A stretch of DNA of 64,000 bases, taken from contig JAKLJP010000011.1 of assembly GCA_023151115.1 (NCBI GenBank), positions 62,001 to 126,000 of the forward strand. Direction: 5' to 3'. This stretch comes from Anaerolineae bacterium. GTDB taxonomy: Bacteria > Chloroflexota > Anaerolineae > 4572-78 > J111. A program made the position numbers and the translations under genes. The notes under the pieces were generated by a model. That model was not told the DNA's origin, did not search any database, and worked only from the letters and a program-made list of their open reading frames with translations. Shown one piece after another: positions 33,891 to 42,568 of this stretch; within the stretch, counting starts at the first letter, position 1, and each line of letters starts with the position of its first letter.

Positions 33891-34223
33891 ATGGAACTAC
33901 CACAGCTTGCTCCAACTAAAGAGGTTGATGTAGATTTGTTGGTATTTGTGGAACGATATGCCACTGATCTGCTCAAGTGGGATATCCTGACTTTTTTTGC
34001 CCGCAATCCCAACTTTTCCGCTCCAGCAGCCCAAATTGCACAGCGCATCGGCCGTAATCTCTATTTGGTTCAACCTGAGTTGGGCGACTTGGCCTTATTG
34101 GGGATTTTGGAACAAATATCTGGTTCGGGTAATCAAATGATGTATCAACTAACCCCCAAGCCTCACCTCCGCCGCGTAATTCTAAAATTCGCCGATCAAC
34201 TGGCCGATCAACCTCTGATTTAA
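33891..34223 (+). CDS. Winged-helix-like small regulator
   Basis: 110 residues. After an acidic start (KEVDVDLLVFVERYATDLLK), WDILTFFARNP, APAAQIAQRIGRN, VQPELGDLALLGILEQ and YQLTPKPHLRRVI follow the ArsR-like winged-helix pattern: helix, recognition helix and wing. No metal or ligand site is clear. It stands alone between the two-component pair and the MBL hydrolase gene. Confidence 0.65.
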   Translation: MELPQLAPTKEVDVDLLVFVERYATDLLKWDILTFFARNPNFSAPAAQIAQRIGRNLYLVQPELGDLALLGILEQISGSGNQMMYQLTPKPHLRRVILKFADQLADQPLI

Positions 34224-34440
34224 GGGTAGCTGTCCAACCTAAATTCAGCATTTGGGGCATAAATTGGGGATTATTTAATCTCCAATCTCTAATCTCCATT
34301 GAGTAGAGTAGGGGGCGATTAAGCCCTCTTTTTTGTTATGTACAGTTGTGTACTTCCCTTTTCCTCTAAAGCATGGTAGAATGGTCATAAATCCTCACTT
34401 TTTGCGGAATACTTAATAAAGGAAATAGTTTTAGATTTTT

Positions 34441-35079
34441 ATGGAAATTACCTGGTATGGTCATGCCTGCTTTCGTTTGAAAGATCGCACTACAAGCGTC
34501 GTAACAGATCCTTACGATAAAACGCTGGGGCTACCGCTGCCGCGCCCCAAAGCCGATATTGTCACCATTAGCCACGATGTGCCTCACCATAATCACACGG
34601 ACGGACTCAAGGGAGAGTTTAAAGTTATTGCTGGGCCGGGCGAGTATGAAATCGGGGGTATCTTTATTACCGGAATTCACCTGGCTTCCCCCAAAAAAAG
34701 CGCCGATAAGGTGGCTCAAAACAATATTTATGTTATTTACATCGAAGATATTGCCGTGTGTCACCTGGGTGATTTGAGCCATGTGCCCACTCAAAATCAG
34801 GTGGAGGATTTAGGGAGTATCGAGGTTTTGATGGTTCCGGTGGGTGGACAAAACACTCTCAATGCGGCTCAGGCCGCGGAAGTTATCAGCCTGATTGAGC
34901 CTTACATCGTTATTCCCATGCATTATTATTTACCGGATTTAACGGTTAAGTTAGACCCGGTAGATAAATTTTTGAAAGAGATGGGGGTGACCAAGTCTGA
35001 TACCGTTGATACCCTTAAACTGACCAAGGCCGGTTTGCCCGAAGAAACCCAGATTGTGCTGCTGGAAGCAAAATCGTAG
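34441..35079 (+). CDS. Metallo-beta-lactamase-fold hydrolase
   Basis: 212 residues of the PF13483-like (UlaG/YtkL-related) group: MEITWYGHACFRLKDR, VVTDPYD, TISHDVPHHNHTDGL and the closing MHYYLPDL. The HxHxDH loop reads SHDVPHHNHTD, so metal ligands are altered but several His remain. GPGEYEIGGIFITGI is typical of this group. The substrate is unknown. The TPR gene starts 1 nt after its stop, so the two are probably an operon. Confidence 0.82.
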   Translation: MEITWYGHACFRLKDRTTSVVTDPYDKTLGLPLPRPKADIVTISHDVPHHNHTDGLKGEFKVIAGPGEYEIGGIFITGIHLASPKKSADKVAQNNIYVIYIEDIAVCHLGDLSHVPTQNQVEDLGSIEVLMVPVGGQNTLNAAQAAEVISLIEPYIVIPMHYYLPDLTVKLDPVDKFLKEMGVTKSDTVDTLKLTKAGLPEETQIVLLEAKS

Positions 35080-35080
35080 C

Positions 35081-35818
35081 ATGAACGACGAACAGCTTGA
35101 TTCTGAGCAGCCCGCCGAACCGGCCACTTTGACGGAAACCAAAAATCAGGGTCTACCTTGGCGAACCCTTATCGGTGTGCTTGCCTTGGGCCTTATTGCT
35201 CTTTTGGCTTACCAATATTTTCAAGATCAGTCCAATCTGAGGCCAATCCCACCTGCACCGATATCCCCGGTAACGCCGCCCCCGGTCAATGACCTGGCGG
35301 CAACAGCCCAAGCGAACCCGGATTCGGCCCAGGCTCAATTTGAGGCGGGCAATACTTACGCCGCCGCAGGCCAATGGCCGCAGGCCCAGGCCGCCTATCA
35401 AAGAGCAATTGAGTTAGATCCCAAGTTCCAGAGCGCCTATGCCAATTTGGGGGTGGTGTACTATCAACTGGCACAACTGGACCTGGCCGCCTCGCAGTAT
35501 CAAAAGGCGCTGGAGCTTGATCCTACCGATGGCGATGTGGCTTATAACCTGGGGGCGCTATATTTGCAGCAGGCCCTACTTAACTCCAATTCCCCCAACC
35601 CAGAGCTGTTGCGGCAAGCAGTTGATCAGCTTGAACAGGCTAGAGAACTAGACCCCGATTTGGCTGAACCTTATTTTAGTTTAGGGGTAGCTTATAATGC
35701 ACTAAACCAAAAACAAGAGGCAATTAAGGCGTTTGAAATATTTCTGATCCGTTATTCGGGTCAAGACTCTAGGGCCAGCCAGGAAGCTCAACGCTATTTG
35801 GATGCCTTACGTAACTAA
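35081..35818 (+). CDS. Membrane-anchored TPR protein
   Basis: 245 residues from the ATG at 35081, right after the MBL gene stop. Acidic N-terminus (~25 residues), one membrane helix (TLIGVLALGLIALLAYQYF), a Pro-rich linker, then three to four TPR units: AQFEAGNTYAAAGQWPQAQA, YANLGVVYYQLAQLDLAA, AYNLGALYLQQALL-like and PYFSLGVAYNALNQKQEAI. It is probably an extracytoplasmic scaffold. The partner is unknown. Confidence 0.85.
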   Translation: MNDEQLDSEQPAEPATLTETKNQGLPWRTLIGVLALGLIALLAYQYFQDQSNLRPIPPAPISPVTPPPVNDLAATAQANPDSAQAQFEAGNTYAAAGQWPQAQAAYQRAIELDPKFQSAYANLGVVYYQLAQLDLAASQYQKALELDPTDGDVAYNLGALYLQQALLNSNSPNPELLRQAVDQLEQARELDPDLAEPYFSLGVAYNALNQKQEAIKAFEIFLIRYSGQDSRASQEAQRYLDALRN

Positions 35819-36088
35819 TTAGCTTCATGAACTCGATACACGTTATACCTCCTGCTCTCATTTTACCAAGTTAGGGCCTGTTCAACCGTAACTTTGCGTT
35901 TTCAGGAAGCAGAGATTTAGCTGCTTTAACCCTTTGCTCTCCAGGAAAACGGATTGCCCTAAGAACAAACCTTAAAATTATCTCTTTCTTATACCACCCC
36001 GAATCTTTTTCTTTAACATCAGGACTCAATATTAAGGTAAAAACTAAAAAGTTTATACTCCCCCACCTCATAACGCAGGAGCACTCCC

Positions 36089-39000
36089 ATGAAGAAAGTA
36101 ACTGTTTTTGCCGGTTTAGTTATTTTACTATTCCCCTTCAGCTTGTTGACTGTTCCGTTAGCAACTGCCAAAACTGTCACTCCCCACCCCGCCTTTTGGG
36201 CAGAGCCGGTTTCTGCTATCCCCTTAAAGGCAGCCAGCAGTGCCCCGGATGCTTTTGGTTATACTTACCAGGATGAAACGGAGATAGACGGCCCTACCTT
36301 CGGTTTTATTGACATTTCTGGCACAGGGACTAACTTGGGGTTGGGTGACGAGGGCAATGCCAATATTCCTGGGGGCGCTCTAACCGGTTTTGACTTTGCG
36401 TTTTACGACCTGACCTTATCTGATTTGCTGGTGAGTAACAACGGGGTTATCCAATTTAACGCTGTTGGCGGGACGATAGGCGCTAACAATGCTTGTCCGC
36501 TTTCCGGTGGTCCTAACAATATTATTGCTCCCTGGTGGGACGATTGGGGCAATGGGGGCGACGTTTTTTGGGAAATTCAAGGGAGCGCACCCAACCGCCG
36601 TTTGATTGTGCAATGGAACAACATGGAACATGATAAGGTGGATGCAAACGGCGGCTCTGTTACTTTTGAGGCCGTCCTCTTCGAAACCTCTAATCTTATC
36701 CTTTTTCAATATCAAGATACCACCGCCGGAACTGATACTGACGGCACCAACCTCGATTTTGGCAACGGCGGCAGCATAGGTATTCGACGCAACGCGGCGA
36801 CCCTGAGTCTGCAATATGAAGGTTGTAACGCGCCTGTGTTGGCCAATGACCGGGCGATTCGCTTTCAGCACACATCCCTGACCATCACCAAAGATGCCAA
36901 CCCCAGCCCCGACCCTCAGAATTTCTCCTTTGCCGCCAGTTTTACTACTACTACCATCCTGCTTGATGACGACGCCGAGCCTTCCCTACCCAATATCAGT
37001 ACCTTCGCCCTGCTGCCAACGAGCGGTTATACCGTTACCGAAAATCTCCCGCCAGCCACTTGGGGCTTGTCTAACCTGGCCTGCGTCAGCGAACTGGCTG
37101 CTGTGGCCGGCTTCACCGGCGCTACCAGCAGCTTCACCCCCACGCTAAGTACCCGCACCGTGGAAGCCAGTCTGGCCCCAGGCGATAATCTGACCTGTAC
37201 CTTTACCAATCAGAACTTTGGCACCATTATTATCACCAAAGCCACTCAACCCATTAGCGATACCCAAGTTTTCAGCTTCACCAGCGATATCCCCGGCAAT
37301 CTCAGCTTTGCGCTGGATACTGACACCGGCGACCCCACCCAGCCCATCAGCCAGACCTTCACCAACCTCACCCCCGGTGACTATTTTGTTCAAGAAGACG
37401 CATTGTCAAGCTGGGATTTGACCGACCTGACCTGTGCCGACCCAAGTGGTAACACAACTACAAATTTAGGCACAAGACTAGCTAATATTAATGTTGCCGC
37501 CGGTGAAACCGTTTCCTGCACTTTTACCAACACCAAGCGCGGGACCATCGTCATTCAAAAGGACGCCAATCCTACCGGCGACCCGCAAGTATTTACTTAT
37601 ACCACTACCATTCCTGGTAGTCCCACCTTCACCCTGGATGCCGATCCGGGCAGCGTCACCCCAACCAACAGTATTACCCTGACCGATGTTGCTTCCGGGA
37701 CTTATACGGTTGAGGAAGATGTGGTTTCCGGCTGGGATTTAACCGATTTGACCTGCGACGATGGCAGCCCGGTTAGTATTATCGGCCGTACCGCCACAAT
37801 TGGCCTGACCCCCGGCGAAACCGTTGTCTGTACCTTTACCAATATCAAGCGGGGTATTATCAACATTACCAAAGACAGCCTGCCCAATCACGCCCAAGAT
37901 TTTACCTTTACCGTCACCAGCAGCCCCTCCATCACCATCCCGCCCTTTTCCCTTGACGACGACCCCGGCGACCTGACCCTGCCGGTTAGCCAAACTTTAT
38001 CCGTTGCTACCGGGCTTTATACCCTTACCGAAGGCGCCGTGGCCAATTGGTCGGTGAGTGATATCCTTTGTGTTGACCCTACCGCCGATAGTGGCGCAGA
38101 TCCCGCCAGCCGCACAGCCGCCCTTAATGTGGCCCCCGGCGAGACAATTGATTGTACCTTTACCAACCTGGCCGACGACGGCAACCTCATCGTCGAAAAG
38201 GTCACTATTCCTGCGGTTGACCCTCAGGTGTTTACCTTTACCACCTCGATTCCGACCACCCCCACCTTTACCCTGGATACCAACGCCGGCAGCGCCACCC
38301 CAGTTAGCCAGACGCTAGTCATCAGCACGGGTATATACTCGGTGGATGAAAACAGCTCACCTAACTGGGACTTAACCGGCGTGGCCTGTAACGACGGCAG
38401 CTTGGTGGACAACATTGATGTTGCGCCCGGCGAAATTGTCACCTGTACCTTTACCAATACCAAACGCGCCACGCTAATGATCAACAAAGTTACCACGCCC
38501 AGTAATGATGCTCAAGATTTTGCCTTTACCAGCAACATTCCCGGCAATACCGCCTTCTCTCTTGATACCGACAGCGGAGATGGGTCCTTGCCTGCCAGCC
38601 AAATTTTCCTGATCCCGTTTGGCGTTTACACAGTTACCGAAGCAGCCCTGACCGGCTGGGACCTGGCCGACCTGTCTTGTATTGACAATGTTGGCGGCAG
38701 CAGCAGCGGCGATACTGCTACCCGCACCGCCACCATTGATGCCGACCCCGGCGAAACGATTATTTGTACCTTTACCAATGCCAAACTGGGAACAATTACA
38801 GTTGTCAAAGATGCTGTCCCTGACTTCTCGCAAGATTTTGCCTTTACCAGTAACATCCCCGGTAATCTCAACTTCTCTCTGGATGATGACCCCGGTGATG
38901 GCACCCTGCCCAATAGCCAGACATTTCCCAACCTGGTGAGCGGCAGTTATCTGATAACCGAAACGTTGCCGGTAGCCGATTGGTCTTTGACCAGCATTAC

Positions 39001-40951
39001 TTGTGTTGACCCCACCGGCAACAGCAGCGGCAATACGGGTACGGGTGTAGCTACGGTTAACGTTGCTCCCAGTGAAACAATTACCTGCACCTTTACCAAC
39101 CAAGCCGACCCCGGAACCATTATTATCGAAAAAATAGCGGTAGCCAACCCGGCCAATGATCCCCAGGATTTCTCCTTTACCGCCACCGGCCCAACACCGA
39201 TTACCGCCTTTCAATTGGATGATGACGGCGCTGCCGGCAACCCCTTCTCCAATACCATCACCTTGAGCGGTCTGACTCCTGGGATGTACACCATAACCGA
39301 GGGGACCGTGGCTGGTTGGGATGTAAGCAGTCTCACCTGTGATGATGGTGACAGCACCGGCAACATCGGCACGCGGACGGCAACCATTATTGTTGCCCCG
39401 GCTGAAACGGTCAGATGCACCTTTACCAACACCAAACGCGGTATCATTATCATCAACAAGGCCACCGACCCCACCGCCGACCCGCAAGACTTTACCTTTA
39501 CCAGCACCATTACCGGCAGCGCCAACTTTGCCCTCGATACCGATACCGGCAATGGAACTCTACCCATTAGCCGGACTTTCACTGCGCCGCCGGGAAGCTA
39601 CAGCGTTACCGAGACTGCTGTGACCGGCTGGGATTTGACCGACCTCACCTGCGCCGACACGGTTGGCGGTGGCAGCAGCGGCAATGTGGGGACACGCACC
39701 GCCACCATCAACGTTTCAGCCGGTGAAACCATAGACTGCACCTTTACCAATACCGCTCAGCCCGGTTCGATTGTTATTAATAAAAATGCTATTCCCAACG
39801 ATCCCCAGGATTTTGGGTATCTGCTCACCGGTGTTTCTACCAACACCGTCTTTGCTCTGGATGATGATAGTGATGGAACCCTGCCCAGCAGCCGTACCTT
39901 CTCTGGCCTGCCTCACGGAAGTTATACGGTCATCGAAGGAGCAACCTCAAACTGGGCTTTGACCAACTTGACTTGCAACGATCCCACCGGTAACACCACT
40001 ACCAGTCCTGGCTTTGGACTGGTTAACGTTGCCCTGGGGCCGGGCGAAACCGTCAACTGCACCTTTACCAATACCTTTAACAATGCTGTTGGCTCGATCA
40101 CCATTGTCAAAAGCGCTGTGCCAACCAGCACCCAATCCTTTACCTTTACCGGCGCACTTGGCGCCTTCTCTCTGGTTGACGATGGTACCCCACCCAATAG
40201 TCGCACTGTATTAAATCTAAGCCCCGGCAGTTATGCAGTCACTGAAAGCGCGGTGACCGGCTGGAGCCTTAGCGGTCTAACCTGTGCTGATCCTGATGGC
40301 GGCTCAACAACAAACTTGAGCAGCCGTACCTCTACCATTGACCTGGATGCGGGTGAGAATGTAACCTGTACCTTCACCAATACTGTCGCCACCCCCAGTA
40401 CCACTGTCTACCTACCAATTATCCTTAGAGATTCTGCCGCCGCCGCCGATTTGGTTATCACCAATTTCACCGTAACCGGTTCTAATCCTAATCGGGTAGT
40501 CACCGTAGTTATCCAAAATGCGGGTAATACTTCAACCGGAGAAGGCTTCTGGGTAGATTTCTATGTAAATCCAACCACCTTGCCCAATAATTCGGCCCTG
40601 GGCGGCAACCGGCGCTGGGAACGGACCGGCAGCAGCCAAGGGATTGCCTGGCCCGTGCCTGCGCTGGCTGCTGGGGCCAGTGTCACCCTCACCTCTAATG
40701 GACAGACGGGAACGATTGCACCCGCGCCCGCCCCGCTTTCCCAATGGACGGGCAGCCTGCCGAGTGGGACCAATCGACTGTATGCCTTTGTTGACAGTTT
40801 TGACGCCGAAAATGCATCTTTTGTTGAAATTTCCGAATCCAACGAAAACAATAATCTGGCTTCGCTAACCGTTATTGCCGCCGCCGGAACCGAAGTTACC
40901 CCCAGCGCCTTACCCGATCTCAGCCAGTTGCCGCCCCGATGGGAGCCATAG
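36089..40951 (+). CDS. Giant secreted repeat protein with nidogen-like head and CARDB-like tail
   Basis: 1620 residues. Signal peptide VFAGLVILLFPFSLLTVPLATA, then a head (~55-262) with nidogen/NIDO-like features (VSNNGVIQFN, NNIIAPWWDDWGNGG). Eleven tandem repeats (~264-1433) follow, each starting IxITKDAxPxxDPQxFxFT and ending PGETVxCTFTNTK. They are ~106 residues each and prealbumin- or DUF5979-like in style. The tail has LPIILRD, then a CARDB-like domain (DLVITNFTV..., NENNNLASL) to the C-terminus. No membrane anchor or sortase motif is seen. It is probably a surface adhesin or stalk, secreted by Sec. AGGAGC precedes the ATG. Confidence 0.88.
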   Translation: MKKVTVFAGLVILLFPFSLLTVPLATAKTVTPHPAFWAEPVSAIPLKAASSAPDAFGYTYQDETEIDGPTFGFIDISGTGTNLGLGDEGNANIPGGALTGFDFAFYDLTLSDLLVSNNGVIQFNAVGGTIGANNACPLSGGPNNIIAPWWDDWGNGGDVFWEIQGSAPNRRLIVQWNNMEHDKVDANGGSVTFEAVLFETSNLILFQYQDTTAGTDTDGTNLDFGNGGSIGIRRNAATLSLQYEGCNAPVLANDRAIRFQHTSLTITKDANPSPDPQNFSFAASFTTTTILLDDDAEPSLPNISTFALLPTSGYTVTENLPPATWGLSNLACVSELAAVAGFTGATSSFTPTLSTRTVEASLAPGDNLTCTFTNQNFGTIIITKATQPISDTQVFSFTSDIPGNLSFALDTDTGDPTQPISQTFTNLTPGDYFVQEDALSSWDLTDLTCADPSGNTTTNLGTRLANINVAAGETVSCTFTNTKRGTIVIQKDANPTGDPQVFTYTTTIPGSPTFTLDADPGSVTPTNSITLTDVASGTYTVEEDVVSGWDLTDLTCDDGSPVSIIGRTATIGLTPGETVVCTFTNIKRGIINITKDSLPNHAQDFTFTVTSSPSITIPPFSLDDDPGDLTLPVSQTLSVATGLYTLTEGAVANWSVSDILCVDPTADSGADPASRTAALNVAPGETIDCTFTNLADDGNLIVEKVTIPAVDPQVFTFTTSIPTTPTFTLDTNAGSATPVSQTLVISTGIYSVDENSSPNWDLTGVACNDGSLVDNIDVAPGEIVTCTFTNTKRATLMINKVTTPSNDAQDFAFTSNIPGNTAFSLDTDSGDGSLPASQIFLIPFGVYTVTEAALTGWDLADLSCIDNVGGSSSGDTATRTATIDADPGETIICTFTNAKLGTITVVKDAVPDFSQDFAFTSNIPGNLNFSLDDDPGDGTLPNSQTFPNLVSGSYLITETLPVADWSLTSITCVDPTGNSSGNTGTGVATVNVAPSETITCTFTNQADPGTIIIEKIAVANPANDPQDFSFTATGPTPITAFQLDDDGAAGNPFSNTITLSGLTPGMYTITEGTVAGWDVSSLTCDDGDSTGNIGTRTATIIVAPAETVRCTFTNTKRGIIIINKATDPTADPQDFTFTSTITGSANFALDTDTGNGTLPISRTFTAPPGSYSVTETAVTGWDLTDLTCADTVGGGSSGNVGTRTATINVSAGETIDCTFTNTAQPGSIVINKNAIPNDPQDFGYLLTGVSTNTVFALDDDSDGTLPSSRTFSGLPHGSYTVIEGATSNWALTNLTCNDPTGNTTTSPGFGLVNVALGPGETVNCTFTNTFNNAVGSITIVKSAVPTSTQSFTFTGALGAFSLVDDGTPPNSRTVLNLSPGSYAVTESAVTGWSLSGLTCADPDGGSTTNLSSRTSTIDLDAGENVTCTFTNTVATPSTTVYLPIILRDSAAAADLVITNFTVTGSNPNRVVTVVIQNAGNTSTGEGFWVDFYVNPTTLPNNSALGGNRRWERTGSSQGIAWPVPALAAGASVTLTSNGQTGTIAPAPAPLSQWTGSLPSGTNRLYAFVDSFDAENASFVEISESNENNNLASLTVIAAAGTEVTPSALPDLSQLPPRWEP
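36878..40385 (+). repeat. Eleven coding tandem repeats of ~319 bp
   Basis: The repeats of the large secreted protein are visible in the DNA through recurring words such as TGTACCTTTACCAA and the ACCGGCTGGGA-type block. They are diverged: protein identity between neighbours is moderate and repeat lengths differ by several residues, so they are not recent duplications. Assembly collapse or copy-number change is possible here. Confidence 0.8.
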
Positions 40952-41110
40952 CAAATTGAGTTTACATAAGGTAAGATTGACGTAACTTCCTAACTGTGGT
41001 AACATGGGAAAAATTGTGAATAGTGAGTTGTGAATAGTGAATTGTGAATGATAAACCCTTTTCACCGGAGCCATTCACTGTTCGCATTATCGGGAAGGAA
41101 TAGGGGTCAA

Positions 41111-42457
41111 ATGAAACGTAGAAGCGATATCCTATTTCGATTCATCATTAGCTTCCTCGTCGTGGGGCTAATTGGAGTAAACTGGTTGGTAACAGCCCAC
41201 GCCGGCCCCCTGGCGCAAGACCCGCGACCCCCAATTAACAATGGGGGTGGGGGTGGTGGCGGCGGAAGCGGGGGTGGTGGCGGCTCGGGTGGAGATGGCA
41301 GCGGTGATGGCGTAACCGGCAATCTTCCGGTCAACCCAAGTGGGGATACTCCCGGCTGCGCTTCCCTCACCGGCCAGGTGACAACTTGGGGCCTGGGGCC
41401 GCAGGGAGAGATTGAAGTGGAGCTAAAAACCGGAAGTTGGCGGGCTGCGACCAGCAGCGCCAGCGATGGTAACTATGGCCTCGGCGGGTTGGGTATCGGT
41501 ATTGCCAAACTGCACGTCCCCGTTGCGCCCGGCCAGACCACGCAGCCCCTCATCCAAAATGCCGGCGTCTACTTGAACTGTAATTATCCAACGGTAGCCA
41601 ATATTGCCTTTTCCGGCAGCGCCGACGTTGACCCGCCGGCGACGATTGAGATGTCTGCCCCCAGCCAGGTGGTTATCCCCGACAGCAACTTTGAAGTGAC
41701 TTTGACGGTTAAAAATGGCCTGCCCACCGAAATCAGCAACGTGATTGTCACCAATTTGATGCCGGCCGGCTTCAAAGCTTTGAAAGTGACCAGTTCGATT
41801 GATCCCAAAGATGCCCGCATCGTAGATGGCGGGCCCGATGGTCAATTGGTCGTGCTCAACTTGGACAAGCTGGCTAAGGGAGCCAAAGTAACCATCGAAC
41901 TGACGGTTAATGCCGATGTGGATTTGTTGAGCGGAACCAAAATTCGCAATACTGCCACGCTGTTCTACCGTGAAAGCGCCGCCGACCAGACATCGCTCGA
42001 TTTTACTGTTGGCAGCGACGAAGCGCCGGAATTAACGGCGGCTGGAACAGACAGTAGCGGCGCGGATTTTGTGCCGCCTGGAGAAGCACCCACCACCGGC
42101 GGCGACTTGAATGGTCAGGCTGAACCGGCTTCAACCGCTGCCACAAGCGATGATTTTGTGCCGCCCAGCAATATGCCCTCCACCGGCGGCGAAATTGACT
42201 TACCCACCGAGTTGTTCGGCCCGATTGGCATGACCAATTTAGCCCAGGCTGAGCTGCTGGTCAAGCCTGGGCGGGGTGAAACCAATACGGCTGCCCGGCC
42301 CGCTCAGCTATCTAACAGCCCTGAGCAGTCCAACTTGGAGATTATTCACAATACGCCGGTCAACAGTTCACCCCTGACGCTGGCTACGGCGGTTCTATTT
42401 TTGGGCTTTTTAGTTTTGGGGAGCGGCCTGACCCTCTGGCGTCGTTGGTCAGATTAA
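41111..42457 (+). CDS. Gly-rich DUF11-domain surface protein with C-terminal membrane anchor
   Basis: 448 residues from the ATG at 41111 (MKRRSDILFRF), with GGAAGGAATAGGGG upstream. Signal peptide to ~AHA, a Gly/Ser-rich linker (NNGGGGGGGGSGGGGG), a carboxypeptidase-regulatory-like segment, and a DUF11-like beta-sandwich (VVIPDSNFEVTLTVKNGL to IRNTATLFYRES). A duplicated motif follows, DFVPPGEAPTTGG and DFVPPSNMPSTGG, and a C-terminal helix with RRWSD. The xPxTGG words resemble sorting signals but are far from the anchor helix. It is probably an envelope protein working with the upstream giant repeat protein. Confidence 0.8.
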   Translation: MKRRSDILFRFIISFLVVGLIGVNWLVTAHAGPLAQDPRPPINNGGGGGGGGSGGGGGSGGDGSGDGVTGNLPVNPSGDTPGCASLTGQVTTWGLGPQGEIEVELKTGSWRAATSSASDGNYGLGGLGIGIAKLHVPVAPGQTTQPLIQNAGVYLNCNYPTVANIAFSGSADVDPPATIEMSAPSQVVIPDSNFEVTLTVKNGLPTEISNVIVTNLMPAGFKALKVTSSIDPKDARIVDGGPDGQLVVLNLDKLAKGAKVTIELTVNADVDLLSGTKIRNTATLFYRESAADQTSLDFTVGSDEAPELTAAGTDSSGADFVPPGEAPTTGGDLNGQAEPASTAATSDDFVPPSNMPSTGGEIDLPTELFGPIGMTNLAQAELLVKPGRGETNTAARPAQLSNSPEQSNLEIIHNTPVNSSPLTLATAVLFLGFLVLGSGLTLWRRWSD

Positions 42458-42480
42458 TCGAACCAGGCTAAAGCATAAAG

Positions 42481-42508
42481 TTGACCTTTCTCTAACTCAG
42501 CTTATAAT
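42481..42508 (+). promoter_or_regulatory. Putative promoter before the M16 peptidase gene
   Basis: TTGACC (42481-42486) and TATAAT (42503-42508) are 16 nt apart. A strong terminator hairpin begins six nt after the -10 box, so any transcript started here would meet it at once. Confidence 0.55.
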
Positions 42509-42513
42509 CATGA

Positions 42514-42543
42514 AGGCTGCGCGCAAGCGCAGCCTATTTTTTA
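42514..42543 (+). terminator. Strong Rho-independent terminator
   Basis: AGGCTGCGC-gcaa-GCGCAGCCT, a 9-bp perfect stem with a GCAA tetraloop, followed by ATTTTTTAT. It ends the DUF11 protein transcript. It also lies between the promoter at 42481 and the peptidase start at 42569. Confidence 0.85.
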
Positions 42544-42568
42544 TCAACTTTTGTAGAAATGAGACAGC

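Noticed and set aside
35871..36071. 66-codon minus-strand frame in the gap before the giant repeat gene
   Set aside because: No similarity, no ribosome site, and it crosses the likely promoter region of the repeat gene.
36416..39487. Long minus-strand frames (for example 337 codons) opposite the repeat protein
   Set aside because: They mirror the tandem repeats of the plus-strand gene and have compositionally biased, repetitive sequence with no known domain.
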